Below are positions 1 through 11,620 of a DNA stretch of 64,000 bases, in pieces. The notes beneath the pieces were generated by a model. That model was not told where the DNA came from, ran no database searches, and saw nothing but the letters and a program-made list of their open reading frames with translations. The DNA comes from Takakia lepidozioides (taxonomy: Eukaryota > Streptophyta > Takakiopsida > Takakiales > Takakiaceae), in the NCBI GenBank assembly GCA_030704615.1, contig CM060731.1:80396756-80460755 (forward strand). Reading direction: 5' to 3'. The first letter of the stretch is position 1. Each line of letters opens with the position of its first letter. A program made the position numbers and the translations under genes.

Positions 1-1501
1 TCATTAGAGATAGTACCCCACAGGGCTTGGTAGAATTCTGCAGGCATACCATCTATGCCGGGAGATTTCAGATGTTTCAATTCGGCCAAAGCATCCCCCA
101 ATTCAATATCAGTGAAGAGCAAATTCAGATTGTCACTTTGGGCTCCAGATAGGATTACTGGAATTCTGCTGCAAACAGATGCCCTGGCATGACGCATGAT
201 GGTAGACTCCTCATCAGCCGAGTAAAGAGACCTAAAGAAATCTTCAACAATGGACGATAATTTCTTAGGATGAGAGTGTGAATCACCATAGGGATCCTTA
301 AGGACCGGGATGGATTGGGCCGCCATCCGTTGCTTGGCTTTTAAGAAAAAATATCTACTCATTTTTTCTCCCTGTAGAGACCAATTAATCCCAGCCTTGA
401 CCTTCATGAATTGATCTGTGGAGATCTGCAAGAGGCTGAGACATCGTTTAGCCTCTGAATATGAAACAAGGGTTTGAGGCCCATAGTGATTACGCTCTAT
501 CCTCTTTTGGCAAACAGAGAGACATTTCAACAAAGCCTTTTCATATCTAATATTCTCCTCTGCCATTTCCCTGGCCAAGGAGATGCCTAGCTTTCTACAA
601 GCCTGCAGTTTACCCAAAAATCTAAGGGTTGGCGAAGAAAAGAAATTAGAAGAGCCGATCCATCATATTTTCAAGGCCTCTAGGTATTTAGGGACTTTTA
701 AAATGTTTACATTAATCCTAGTGAAGCCACGGCCTCTAACCTTTGCCCCTGGAGTAACAACGTTGGCCCTCACTTCGGCATGGTCAAATTCAGATAGGGT
801 CCATGGGCAGATAATGGAACCAAGGTAAAATAGAAACTGAGAAGTAGAATCTGTGAGTCTCGCCATGCACAAACCCGGTGGGGCCCAATTGTTGGACCAA
901 GAAAAGGCGGGAGAAAGAGGAAATGAGTAATTGTCTGCAAGACCCACCGAGAGTATGAGTGTCTCCCACTCTTGAACTTCATAAGGGGAAAGAACAGGAG
1001 AATCATTCCCCATCTATCATTGGGGGACTCAACCATGTTAAAGTCACCTGCAAGAATCCAATGGTCTACATCAACTAAAGCAAGGATTCTAGATCTTATG
1101 AGGCTCCACAGAAGAGCTCTATCAGCCGACAAATTTGGAGCATAGACATTGATAATACCCAAAAGGCCTGCCTGATTAGGAGTGGAAAGGAAAACACATT
1201 GAACCCGACCAGGCATCCAGGTATCGACAGAGGAGACCAAGGGAAGAAGAGAAGGACGAATGAGAATGGCCGTCCCACCACGGGAGCCCTCATGGGTAGG
1301 ATTCCACCATGCAGCAGAAGCACGCCAGACCTGATTGCCAAGTGAAAGAATTTTGGAAAGATTTAACTTATGTTTTTGCAAGAAAACAATAGCCATGGAT
1401 TGGGAAAGAGAGGACAACCATCTCTTCAGTCTAGTCCGTTTGGGAGCAGACGCATCCGAACCTAGCCCCCGAACATTCCAGGAATGAAGCGACAAATTCA
1501 T
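1..1501 (-). pseudogene. LINE ORF2: endonuclease and start of reverse transcriptase
   Basis: The protein starts at 1,501 with the endonuclease opening SWNVRGLG, followed by GSRGGTAIL, INVYAPN and AGDFNMVESPNDR, all hallmarks of the LINE APE-like nuclease that nicks target DNA. A frameshift near 1,010 moves the reading frame; the tail (residues FSWSNNWAPPGL) continues in another frame. From about 300 down to 1 a clean frame carries the linker and the RT opening block SPGIDGMPAEFYQALW. Several stops lie between 300 and 660. The conserved LQE of the nuclease reads LQK near 1,375, so the catalytic glutamate is replaced. RT motifs that would include the YADD box are beyond the left edge. Confidence 0.85.
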
Positions 1502-2857
1502 GGTGGAAGATTAATGAACAGGCACAAGGGATTTCCTTGTAAAGATGGCCTGACAGGAAAAGCAAAAAACTTAGTTCGTTGATCATGAGCAGAAAGGGCC
1601 AAAATCCAAGAAAAGAGAGGAGAGGAAATGGGCCATGGAGACAACAGATGAACAAACCCCACCAGTAACTTCCCAGTATGAGCCTTGTTCTGGATAGAGA
1701 CGCAGAACTGGCGTTTCAGCCTATATGAGAAGATCAAGCTCATAGCTATCATAGGCACCCCAAGCAAGAGAGATAGATCAAAAAGGACTGAGCTAGGGCG
1801 AGAAATATCCTGCTCCGAGATAAAAAGAGAAGGGAGACTGCGTTTCCCGGTAGAGGAGACCAATAGGTTACATCTGCTTTTAGAAAGAGGAGCAGAGATG
1901 AAGAAAGGTACCAGTAGAGGAACCTCTGCCCGGGGCAACACTGCCAAAGGTGGAGCCAAAGGGGAGACAATCATATCCCCGGAGGGCCAAGATGAGGGGG
2001 GGGGGGGGGGGGGGATGTTACCAGAGGAGGGAGATTCATAGCAAGGAGAGGTAACGGAGCAAAAGATCCAGCAGACGTCGGGGGGAACTCGTGCGAAGGC
2101 CTAAGGAAGGAGTCAGCTTCCCCATGAGAACTCTAACCTTCGCTCTCTTCAATGAGCTTTCCCATGCCCTTATACTTTGCAGATTTGGCCAAAATGGCCT
2201 TGATCAGAGTACAACTAGCATTTAAAGCCCGAGTGGTCAAGACCATCTCATCAGAGTCCATTACAACAGCAAATTCAGCAGGAATCCGGCTGCCATTGGA
2301 CCATTAGCCCCCAATGCATTCTCCTTGCTTAGTAACCTCAACATGATCCAAAGCCACCAAACCTGAACTGTGGAGAAAGTAGAGTGGTTTTTGTTATCCA
2401 CCAGGTAGGAACCAAAATGAAGAGAGAGCCCTGGGTTCATAGCCAAACATCCCAGTTCAGAGGAGAACAGCGAGTGGATTTTTTTGATGATCAGGTCCAC
2501 AACTTGCTTAGGATCAGGAAATTCTAGAAAATCATCATGCATGACCCAAGAGGAGGCCAGACCCGAGGACTTCCCAGTGAGCAGAATCTAAGGAACACCC
2601 TCCGCCATCTGATACACAATGGGAGTTATGGAGATCACCTCTTAACACCTGAGACAGGAGACCATGCAGCTATCTGGAGATCACTAAAAGACCGGAGCCT
2701 GAGACAATGCGATGCCAAACTATCCTGAAAGGTAGGACTCGTGGATTCCCAGAACTGTGAAATTGAAAAGACTAGCGGGAGAATCGATTTCTCTATAATA
2801 TCAATGCTGGGAGAAATGCAAAGACCCATCCAAGGAGCCCCTAGGGGATTTGCAGAT

Positions 2858-3969
2858 TTAACGTTTGGAGGCCCGGAAAGACCTAGATGCTGGGGGAGAG
2901 GAGGTCATTACTAGCTGTTTGATGGTCAGGGTCAGCACAGGAGAGGAAGAGGAAGGAATTGGGAGTAGAGGAGGAGAGGGAGCATGCAGAGGAGAGCCCA
3001 TCGGAGGCAGGGGAACCGAGGCAGCAGTAGAGACACGTTTCCGTTTCAAAAAAGGGCACTCGGCTTTAAAATGACCAACTCCATTACATCCGTGACAGAC
3101 TATGGAGAACTTCTCTTCATACACTGCTACAGTGATAAAGGACGCGACCAAAGAGGGGAACCTGATTGCCTTGGGGACGATGGCCGAGTCCGACATCAAG
3201 ACAACAATTTTGGGAGCAGAAATATCCCCAATTCGGCTGATGTTGGAAAGAGGGCCCCAACCAGTCATCTCCGCTACCATGGAATTGGTAGCCTCTGGAT
3301 CAAACACACTTAAACAGCCTAGATAGTCCCCAAATCTTGTGCCTATCTTAGGTAATGAGGCAAGATATTGACAGGGTAGAAAGAGCAAGGAGATAATGCG
3401 CAGACTACAGCAAATACCATTCTTGTGACCCTAGTCTTGGGACCACGGAAAAAATGAACTTTGTGGAAAGACATGTGAGGATTAAAGGATAGAGCCCTAG
3501 CAGCAGCAGCTTGCGTTTCAAACATCACTGCAAAAAACCCCCTACCCATTGAGATGCAGAAAAGTTGTTGCAATTGCCCATCACCACCCAAATGCTCAGA
3601 AATCTACTTTCTCACCCATTTACGATCCATTGACCTACCAGGAAAATGCAAGAGAACTCCCCTGGATTGGATCTTGGCAGTCTGATCTCTAACTGTCTCC
3701 ATGTTGATGGGGTGAATTTGTTCATCAACGTCCAGTAGATCCAACTGAACTGGCCAAGGTTCAGCATCGGACGATAAAGGAGGAGAAGTCACATGGAATG
3801 GACCTTTACCGAACAGAGAGGGAAAGGATGAAGTAGAGGTATCCCCAGAAGAGCCAGTCTGGAATCCCATCTGGAAGCCCCGGCCTCTACCATTACCCCT
3901 ACCGCGCATAAAAGGAAGCGGGGCTCTCCCGCGTCCTCGTCTACCACTGGAGCTGCCCTGGAACGTCAT
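2858..3969 (-). pseudogene. LINE ORF1 (nucleic-acid-binding Gag-like protein)
   Basis: The start at 3,969 opens an arginine/glycine-rich N-terminus (RGRGRAPLPFMRGRGNGRGRG). A second open stretch at 3,343-3,591 has the GRGFFAVMF...AAARALS pattern of the DUF4283 domain found in plant LINE ORF1 proteins. A third at 2,858-3,388 ends with a CCHC zinc knuckle, CHGCNGVGHFKAEC, and a proline/serine-rich tail. The three parts are in different frames, so at least two frameshifts break the gene. ORF1 proteins coat the element RNA; here only the pieces remain. The stretch 1,502-2,857 carries weak continuation and a poly-G run at about 1,997-2,013. Confidence 0.75.
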
Positions 3970-4735
3970 CGTAACTCTAGAGATAGAGGAAAAAAATCAC
4001 CGGAAACCAACTTGACTCTCTAACCAAGACCAACACAGGAAGCGCGGAACTCTTAATGGGGAATATCACCAAATAACACTAAATACGAAAGAGGAAGAAC
4101 TACAAGCAAGACTATGAGCAAAGGAGAGAGTGCACAAGCAGAAGCAGGAAGGAAGCAGCCAAACCCAAGGATAGAGACTTGGAATTGAGGGGATGAAAAT
4201 TTCAGAACCGAGAGGACAGGACAAGCTTGAAGAAGTCTCTTCTTTGATAATTCAAATAGATGGCCCTGCAACTATCTGCTCAGAGGCACCACCCAAACCG
4301 AAGTAACTCTACACACTTGTAACCAGCATAAGAATCCTTTGAAGATAAGAGCTCTTCTGCAATGACTTCCTCCGTAAATCAACTGCCACCTGCCCCGACC
4401 AAAGCCCAGACCCCGCAAGAGCACTACTCTGGATGTACATTCTACAGGGAAGACAGACGCACAGGAGTAAAGCGGCACACTTGAGACACTAATGCGAGAT
4501 GGAAGAAGAATATAAAACACATAGAAACACCGAAGGCAGAAGACAAGCTGGCGCTTCTAACTAAGAAGCTGACGAAGCTGACGGAAGCGAGATAGCTGGG
4601 AGCGACGGGGCACAAACTACGAGAATAGATAGGGCAACGCACGAGCAACCAACGTCGAAAGGAAAGGCTGCAAAAAAAACTAAGTCCCAAACTCTCTACA
4701 CCACGAAGCACGGAGAGCTCACATTGTACCCATCA
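3970..4735 (-). other. LINE 5' leader
   Basis: This stretch is upstream of the LINE ORF1 start and is clearly richer in G+C than the AT-rich DNA beyond 4,735. It would hold the internal promoter of the element. I see no conserved ORF in it. The change in base composition near 4,735 is the only boundary evidence. Confidence 0.45.
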
Positions 4736-6170
4736 ATAATGTTGTTCATTAGTCAATTTGTTTTGAAAGAGGTAAGATTTTCCTAACAATAAAGGTTGTT
4801 TAGCATTTAATAGTGTAGCAATTATGGAGGGAGCATATATAATATAGAAAGAGAAAAACATTCTGAGCATATCTCCGAGCCACTGTGAAGGCTTGTTTCG
4901 TGCTGGGATGAGATTCGCCCGTCCTCACATGGGCACGTTAAACTAGGGGTGTAAGAGCTCGAAAGAAGCGGGCTTTACAGCACGAGAAGAAGGAATAACA
5001 TGTAGAGGATCCCACGCACAGTGTTTGCAAAGCCAACGTGCACACATCCAAGGCACACAGAGAACGTCCAGAGACCTCGCACACCGGGTTATACATACGA
5101 AAAGAGGACCCTGACTCCAGGTCAGGAACAAGCTTATACCCCAAACCTAGGGTGAGGCAATACCCCCACATGGCAACTTGCCACGGGGTGCCCAAATTAC
5201 AAATAGATCTGGCCCGTAGATCAATGAAGGGTCAAGATGCAGCCACAAAGCTCTAGGATAACTCAAATGGGTATGGGTCAGGCTGTATAATGGCGAATAC
5301 TAATGGCGTAGGATGCATGTCAGACAGTAATGAATAAGCCAAAAGTCAGGCTAGGAGAACCCCACCCCCCCCTTAAAAATCGTCTGCAACTGTCTTCTCC
5401 CCCAATAAATCCTTTATCTGGTTGTCCAATTCTTCTTGTCAACCCATCCCTTGAAGTGTAAATCACCTGTTGGGAGTGAGATATTCGCTTCATCATCAAC
5501 ATGGGCTTGCCTTAGCCTTAATCCATATAGCCATGTGCAACTGAAACTCAAGGAAGATAGACACCCAGAGAATGACAGAAGTAGGAGGGAATGAACTACC
5601 TTTGAAAGCTTCCCATCTACCCATGGCAGCAGCATGCGCACCCGGGCAAGCAAGATACAACTACAACCAAGACAGCGCACAAAGAGCCCCCTTAGCACTA
5701 CTAAGCTAGAATGCGATAGATAATTGTAATGGGAGAAGTCAGGCAAGGGGGGGCAAGGAGAGGCAGCTTACACCCCATTGATGAGGGTGACTAAGGAGCG
5801 AAGAGCCCACATTTTCAGGATGGACAAACTTCTTCACATCGTACATTAAGAAAAAAACTCACCTTCCGATTGTGGTTGTCCCACCATCGTGAATGATCTT
5901 TCAAAAACTCATGCCAGCTCTGCTCCGTGCTGCAAATGCAGGGCCGAGTCTGATGAGAGGGCAAAATAGGCTGAAATAGGTCGAAGAAGAAGCTGGTGCC
6001 CTCATCACTTTGTCATCGACCTTGTGTCTTGACCCATGGAGGATTCAACTGACCATGAACCCAAGAGAACCTCTTGTGTGTGTTGTTTGTGTCTATAGTC
6101 AGGTAATGTCAGATAGGTCTGTGAGAGCGGCCACGGTGCATTCAAGCAGGTAGAGATTGAAACACGGCCT
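4736..6170. other. No recognisable gene
   Basis: AT-rich DNA up to about 4,900, then mixed-composition DNA. Short open frames exist on both strands but none shows a known domain. It could include the lost 3' part and LTR of the gypsy remnant to the right, because that element has no visible RNase H, integrase or LTR. No repeat pair that would define an LTR was found by eye. Confidence 0.4.
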
Positions 6171-6174
6171 GCTA

Positions 6175-7029
6175 TCACGATGCTTTGGCACTAAGAAGAT
6201 GCAGACCGCAAAAAACACTAAGTCCTAGCCCTACACTCTGCGACCTAGCAACCCTAAATTCGAGACCTTCTTTGGATAGGACATTACCCAAGAAGTGAAG
6301 CTCAGGCATGCACAATTCACATTTCTTAGGCTTAACTTTTAACCCTGCAACTCTAAGTCTGCTGAAGACACGTTGCAAGTCAAGAAGATGGGCTTCAAGG
6401 GTGGCTGAATACACATTGATGTCATCAATGTATATCAAAGCACACTCCCACCTCAAATTTCCAAGGACAATATCCATTCGGCGCTCGAAGGTAGAAGTTG
6501 CATTGCACAAACCAAACGGCGTGGTCTCATACTGGTACTTACCCATCCTACAAACAAAGGAGGTTTTCTCTTTTGCTTCCTCAATCAGAGGCACTTGCCA
6601 AAAACCAGAGGCCAAGTCTAAGGAAGAAAACACAGTGGCTCCATTTAACATGTCAAGGGTTTCATTGATCACAGGGAAAGGGTATGCATCTTTCTTGGTG
6701 ATTGCATTGAGACGCCTCAAAACGAGTACCTCCATCCTTCTTCCCTACAAGGACTATGGGACTGGCCCAAGGAGAGATGGAAGGCTTAATCACACCAGCA
6801 TCAAGCATTTTTTTTTAATTTCCTCATGCACAATAGGCCTTTCCTTCACACTCTCCCTATAAAAAAATTGCTTGACAGGAGGTCTCTCAGTCTCAATGTC
6901 ATGCTGCAGGATATTGGTCTTCCCAAGGTCAGAAGTTCCAAGACTGAACACATCCAAGTTGTGAGCTATCAAGGTCTCAACTTGCCATCTTTTGGGCTTC
7001 CTCAAGCAAGGGGTTGAGTTTGATCTCAC
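6175..7029 (-). pseudogene. Gypsy-type reverse transcriptase remnant
   Basis: At 6,735-6,793 the typical RT entry [23 protein letters not shown] is visible in the minus strand, followed after a short deletion by [13 protein letters not shown], the catalytic block SSLDLASGFWQVPL, the PFGLCNA block, and YIDDINVYS, which holds the two metal-binding aspartates. These are the ordered RT motifs of Ty3/gypsy elements. The frame is interrupted near 6,735-6,790. After residue block KPKKCELCMPELHFLGNVLSKEG the similarity stops near 6,240, before any RNase H. It would have copied element RNA to DNA; this copy cannot. Confidence 0.85.
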
Positions 7030-7199
7030 CTACAAGGACTTTGGCAAGGGCTTCTCTTTTTTTAGCATTGAGTTTATTCTTGAAGATCATGGCAGGAGAA
7101 GAGTGGCTGGAAAAAGCAGTGACCAGATCTGATTGATCATGGACAATGCCTATTAAGGCTTCAAAACCAAAAGCAGGCTGGACTTCACCAATCTCTTAT

Positions 7200-7480
7200 A
7201 AGGGACGGGCAGAAATCCTAGCAAGCACTTGCCCCTGCTTGATGGTCACAGAAAACCTTTAGGATTGGCTATAAGAAGTTTGACTTCCTCTTTGTAACCT
7301 CTATCAAGAACCCCAATAGCAACAAGGCCTCCTCCCTTTAAGGCAGTAAGCCTCATCCACCCATCAACCCTTGCGAGAAAGGTAGGTCAATTGGGTCTAA
7401 GACTTGACCACTCTTTGGCACATAGATGAAATAGTAACATCACAGAGAGCTCTAATCAAAGTACTGTTCTTTTGCACCAC
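7200..7480 (-). pseudogene. dUTPase-like domain in the gypsy remnant
   Basis: Translated on the minus strand, 7,380-7,203 reads through GGGLVAIGVLDRGYKEEV (GVLDRGY at 7,314-7,294), then LLIANPKGF, and after a one-base shift VTIKQGQVLARI. This matches the dUTPase pattern of a GVIDxxY block (catalytic Asp and Tyr) followed by a strand ending in N and a GDRIAQ-like block. Upstream, out of frame, YVPKSGQVLDPIDL could be the first motif. dUTPases hydrolyse dUTP and keep uracil out of newly copied DNA; some retroviruses and fungal gypsy elements carry one in pol. Stops at both sides show it is dead. The call rests on motif spacing only. Confidence 0.5.
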
Positions 7481-7606
7481 AATGGGAGCACCAGACTTTT
7501 GACCAGAGCTGGGTACATGCCACTCGTACATCAAGGCAATATCTGGGCTTGTATCTGTAAAAATCCAGCCAAGACATGTTGTGGTGGGTCCTTTGCCTTA
7601 TCTCCC

Positions 7607-8102
7607 TTACCATGGCTTGAACTTGGAAAAGGTTGGCAGTAGCAGTGCTTCATGCATCTTGACAATCTTGAGAGGCACTACAACCTCATGTCCTTCTCCA
7701 TTGGGAAATCTTAGGGAATTGTCACCTTGAAGGTTGATGGTAGCTTGAGCCCCTGTCATCCAATCCAAACCCAACAAGAACTGGTCTCCTACTGTAACGA
7801 TGCAGATAACCAAGACCTCATTCTTGTGAATTCTAATAGGAATAGTGACCAGCCCCAAGGGCTCATACCTCAGTGACCCATCTGCAATGATGACCTCCAT
7901 GCCTTGGGGCAGGGGTTAACTTGAGGCCCAAGACTCTCACTACCTGTAAGGGAATGGCCGACATTGTACATCCAGTATCTACAACACATGGAAAGCTCAA
8001 ATGATGCACATGACATTGTGTGATCGCGGGACTAATGTCGGGCACTTCATGACATTTCTTGGCTAATTCACAATGCAAAGCCTTAAAGTTAGTTGATAAC
8101 AT
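7607..8102 (-). pseudogene. Retrotransposon aspartic protease
   Basis: The minus-strand stretch at 7,863-8,102 contains CVVDTGCTMSAIPLQV, the active-site DTG motif of retropepsins. A second stretch in another frame, 7,607-7,900, contains FLLGLDWM, the ILGxDWL motif near the C-terminus of the same enzyme. A frameshift near 7,890 separates them. The protease would cut the element polyprotein. It lies between the Gag knuckle and the dUTPase-like segment. Confidence 0.8.
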
Positions 8103-8178
8103 GACCCTCTTTTTATTTGCATCAACAGGGTGCTGCTCCCCATGATCTAGATTGTCCCCTGCCGGCCAAGAGATCTCT

Positions 8179-8970
8179 TTAGTTTAAATGTATGCAGGCA
8201 GCCTGGGTAGAAGACCCTGCCTTCTTCTTCTCTTTGACATAATCAGCATAGCCCTCACGGTCAGGACAAACCTTAGTGTAATGCTCAGTGCTACCACAAA
8301 TATAACAGGGAGCAAACTTCCTCTCATAAGCGGCCCATGTTTGGGTCTTACCTCTAAACCCCCCACCTTTACCTTTACCTTTCTGTTGAGCTCTGGGCTT
8401 GTATTCAGCCTGTTGCTGGTCTCTGGGTCTCCACTCAGCCCTCTGCTGATCAGTCTTCAAGGCTACAAATTGTGTGGTCATGTTTTTTCCCAACTCACCC
8501 ACAGTGTGAACCAGTTCTTGCAAAGCAGAGTCACTAGACTCAGAGCCAACAGGAGAGATCTTTCGCTCATCAAATGTGGCAGCCATGGTGTTTGAACATG
8601 ATCCATATAAGGGATCTGAAACTTCACATGGTGTCGCCTTTGTTTTGCTTCAGCTAGGTCCCTAAGCTTAAGACTAACCTTATGCAATATCTCATCACTA
8701 TCCCTAAAAGTACGACATTGTCCCCAAGCTTTAACTTCTACTGGCATGCATTTCAAGAAGTGTTGTCTTAGCAATCTCTCCCTAGTAACAACATCTTCAG
8801 GCACTTGTTCAACAGTAGCAGCCCTTAAATCTAAAAAGTATTACCAAAGGGACTCACCCTCCTTGTATGGCCGGCCACAAAGTTCGCCAAGGCTATCCAA
8901 AGGACGTCGAGTCTCCGCAAGTTGAAAGATCATGAGGACTCTTCGTTTTACCTTAGCCCAAGTTAGGTTT
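8179..8970 (-). pseudogene. Gag remnant with CCHC knuckle
   Basis: From about 8,970 downward the minus strand shows the retroelement Gag pattern ETRRPLDSLGELCGRPYKEG and, after a stop, VPEDVVTRERLLRQHFLKCMP, as in capsid-like proteins. At 8,179-8,586 follows a basic linker with QQ-rich repeats and a zinc knuckle CYICGSTEHYTKVC (CX2CX4HX4C) that binds element RNA. The N-terminus is missing. Two or more frame breaks are visible. Confidence 0.7.
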
Positions 8971-9379
8971 TCTTCACATTATGATCAAACATAACACATA
9001 ATCATGTTTATCTTCACCACATACTTATCATAGAGTTAGACAAAATGGTTTCAGAAATTTTCATGAAATATAGTATTGTATCATGAATACAAATAACTTA
9101 TTAGTTATAACTCAGGAACTGTTCTCAATGCATCACTTGCTGCCAAAGCCTCATGATGGGTTATACAATGTGTAGTTACCAAACCGGGAACATCTTCTCA
9201 TTAGCGAGCAGCTAACTCTTGATAATGTCCTAATTATCAATGTCACATTAGGTCGCGATAGACCGGATGCTGACGCGACCTACATCACATCGATGTTTGC
9301 GGATACATTAGTAAAAAATATTAAAGGTAAAATGTGTCAATTCAGCAGCCACGTCGTTATATTTATATTTCTTTCAAAA

Positions 9380-9965
9380 TGTGCATGTGACCCCAATATT
9401 GGTAGTCACATGTTTTTTTTAATTTTTTAAAAATACGTATTACCGCCAATATTGGCAGTCCCATGTTTCTTTTTAAATATTTAATTTAATTTTTCAAAAT
9501 ACGTACGACCACCAATATTTTCAGTCATATGTTTTTTCATTTTTCTTAAATGCATGCGACCATCAATATTGGCGGTCACATGTTTTTTTTTTTTTTTAAA
9601 ATGTGTGCAACCGCCAATATTGACGGTCACATGCCCTTTTATTATTTTCAAATATGTGCGACCGCCAACATTTTTTATTTTATTTTTTATAAAAAAAATG
9701 CATGTGATCGTTTGTATTGACGGCGCATATTTTTATTTATTTATTAATTGTCTGTGACCGCCAATATTGACGGTCGTACATATTTAAGAGAATATAAAAT
9801 ATAAAACAGAATCTGTTTTTTAAGAAAACGCGTGACTGCCAATAATGGCGGTTGCATGTTTTCTCTTTATTAAAAATACTTGTGACCGCAAATATTGGCA
9901 GTCACATGCTATTTTATTTTTTTAAATGCGTGCAACTGTCAATATTGGTGGTCCTATATATATAT
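9380..9965. repeat. Array of eleven imperfect palindromes
   Basis: Eleven copies of a 20-26 bp inverted repeat close to GACCGCCAATATTGGCGGTC lie at roughly 9,385, 9,436, 9,501, 9,552, 9,603, 9,655, 9,703, 9,753, 9,830, 9,882 and 9,927, separated by T-rich or A-rich spacers of 20-50 bp. Each palindrome is usually flanked by GTG/CAC or ATG/CAT, extending the symmetry. The array sits between GC-richer flanks at 9,240-9,300 and 10,010-10,150 that both contain GACGCGAC. It resembles the subterminal repeat arrays of DNA transposons, but no transposase or clear TIR was found. Confidence 0.75.
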
Positions 9966-10207
9966 ATATATATATAAGTTTCTTAAATACAATAAAATTT
10001 TATCCACGTGGTCAGTCCAGCTGGGCCGTCACCTCGGTATCTAGGATAAATAGTTAAAAAATAAAAAAATAAAAAAAAATTATATCCAAGTAACGTCCGG
10101 TTTGGACGTGACGCGACGCACGTCTTAACTGTATGTCACATCCACATTCATAATCCTGGATGGCACCCTATCATTAAAGATGCTCCATCAGCAGCAAGTC
10201 TGAGCCA

Positions 10208-10960
10208 TTAGTTCGATGGATTCCAAACCAACGTTTTCAGTAGTGATGATGTCGTAAGATACATGTTTTTTCCTATCGCATCTTTGATTGCCAACAATTC
10301 CTCGAAGGCATGAGTTTGAGGACATTTCCCTTCGAAACTTAGATGAGAAGAATAGACAATCAAGTGTTGTTCCATAGTCTGGTCTGTGAACTCGTCAATC
10401 ATAAGTGAAAATACGAGAAACTTGGAAGCAGTATAATAAATGTTTCACATGCTCTGACAATGCCCATAAAAACTCCAATGCAACAACCCTTGTATTATAA
10501 GCTTCATACTCGTCATTCTTAGGTCTGTCAGGGGTATTCAAGGCCCTTATGAATGGACATTCACTCTCATAACTTAGAACATAACGATCTTGCGTTACAA
10601 TGAGAAACAAGATCTTCATGCACGTGTCACCCTTACATGTTCTTTCTCAATTGCATTTCCAATATATCAGGTGATAGGAACCAAACCAGATGGAGGGAAG
10701 TGAATAGCTTCTCATCGAAATAATGCGGTTTTGTGATCGGAGCTTTTCTCATGATCACGATGACAAATTTTTGCATAGTTTTACATCCTGGTCTATGACC
10801 CTACGGCGACTTGATACAAAACTCCTCACAAGTAGCACATTTCATAAAATAAGTACCTGTTGGTTTTAAGTGCATAAGCCATTTCCTCCCAATTTTCCAT
10901 GAAGCTTTAAACCTTCGATTATACGTCCTGCCTTGGGGACCACGAGCTTTGGAAGGTGAA
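10208..10960 (-). pseudogene. hAT-like transposase remnant
   Basis: On the minus strand, about 10,945-10,810 reads FKASWKIGRKWLMHLKPTGTYF..CATCEEFC, similar to the N-terminal zinc-finger stretch of KIAA1586/TTF-type hAT transposases. Further on, 10,208-10,402 has MIDEFTDQTMEQHLIVYSSH, matching the catalytic-region pattern MIDESTD...HLVV of the same group. Stops and shifts separate them (one stop near 10,808). It would have cut and pasted an hAT element. Only weak motif similarity supports it. Confidence 0.45.
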
Positions 10961-11074
10961 AGTTGATGGACATATTCATATTCAGAAAAGTCGTCATTTG
11001 TTTCGGAATTCTGATTTTCTGAAAAAATCTCCGAAGAAAAAAATCGTGATGAAATCTACAAAACAATAATTTCA

Positions 11075-11620
11075 TTCATCAATTCACTTTATCACCATAT
11101 CATTGAATGACCTAGATTATCATGATTCTTTTTGTAATAAAAGTGGGTATAAGCTGTACTTGCAAATCTGTATTTGTACGATACTTGGAACTTGATGTGA
11201 CAATGGAAAAATTGCCCCTCTCATAATTATCCAGTGATGTCACATATCAATAGATTATGACCTTGAAAGAATGCCACAAGCTTAAATTAAGCACTTATAC
11301 CTCATGAGTGTCATACATTTGGTGTGTGCGACATTTGTGAACCAAATAAAGACGTTATTGAAAGTTAATATGGGTCTTTCCTTGGTCTTCCCACCCTTGA
11401 ATTACTTCCAAAAGCCATAAACTATCCCCTTCTCCAACTTCAGATTCAGCACTGTACTGGTGCCATATCCTTGTAGTATTTATGTCCCCTATACTACAAT
11501 ATGGGACAATTTAGAATTGTACATCATACAAATTGTTCACATTGTATTCACTATTCAAATAACCTTCATATATAATATGATTATATTTGCTGGAAAAATA
11601 TTATTTAGTGGATTTCAGTA
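11075..11620. other. AT-rich DNA, nothing recognised
   Basis: No coding signal, RNA gene or clear repeat is visible here. It links the hAT-like remnant to the minisatellite-like stretch. Confidence 0.4.

Larger units (their letters stand above)
1..4735 (-). mobile_element. L1-type LINE, 3' part outside the window
   Basis: A non-LTR retrotransposon read right to left. From its 5' end near 4,735 it has an untranslated leader, an RNA-binding ORF1 with a CCHC knuckle, and ORF2 with an APE-type endonuclease followed by the start of reverse transcriptase, which runs off the left edge. This order and the motifs (CCHC in ORF1, GDFN-type endonuclease block, SPGIDG block opening RT) are those of plant L1-clade LINEs. 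Both ORFs carry frameshifts or stops, so the copy is dead. Its poly-A tail and target duplication lie outside the window, so the right boundary is approximate. Confidence 0.85.
6175..8970 (-). mobile_element. Decayed Ty3/gypsy element with a dUTPase-like domain
   Basis: Reading on the minus strand the order is Gag with CCHC knuckle, aspartic protease, a dUTPase-like segment, then reverse transcriptase. No LTR, RNase H or integrase was found, and each domain is broken by stops and shifts, so this is an old truncated insertion. It is a different lineage from the chromovirus copies at 14.7-19.2 and 32.6-39.3 kb: the protease, knuckle and RT sequences are unlike theirs. Its right end fades into AT-rich DNA near 8,970. 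Confidence 0.75.
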
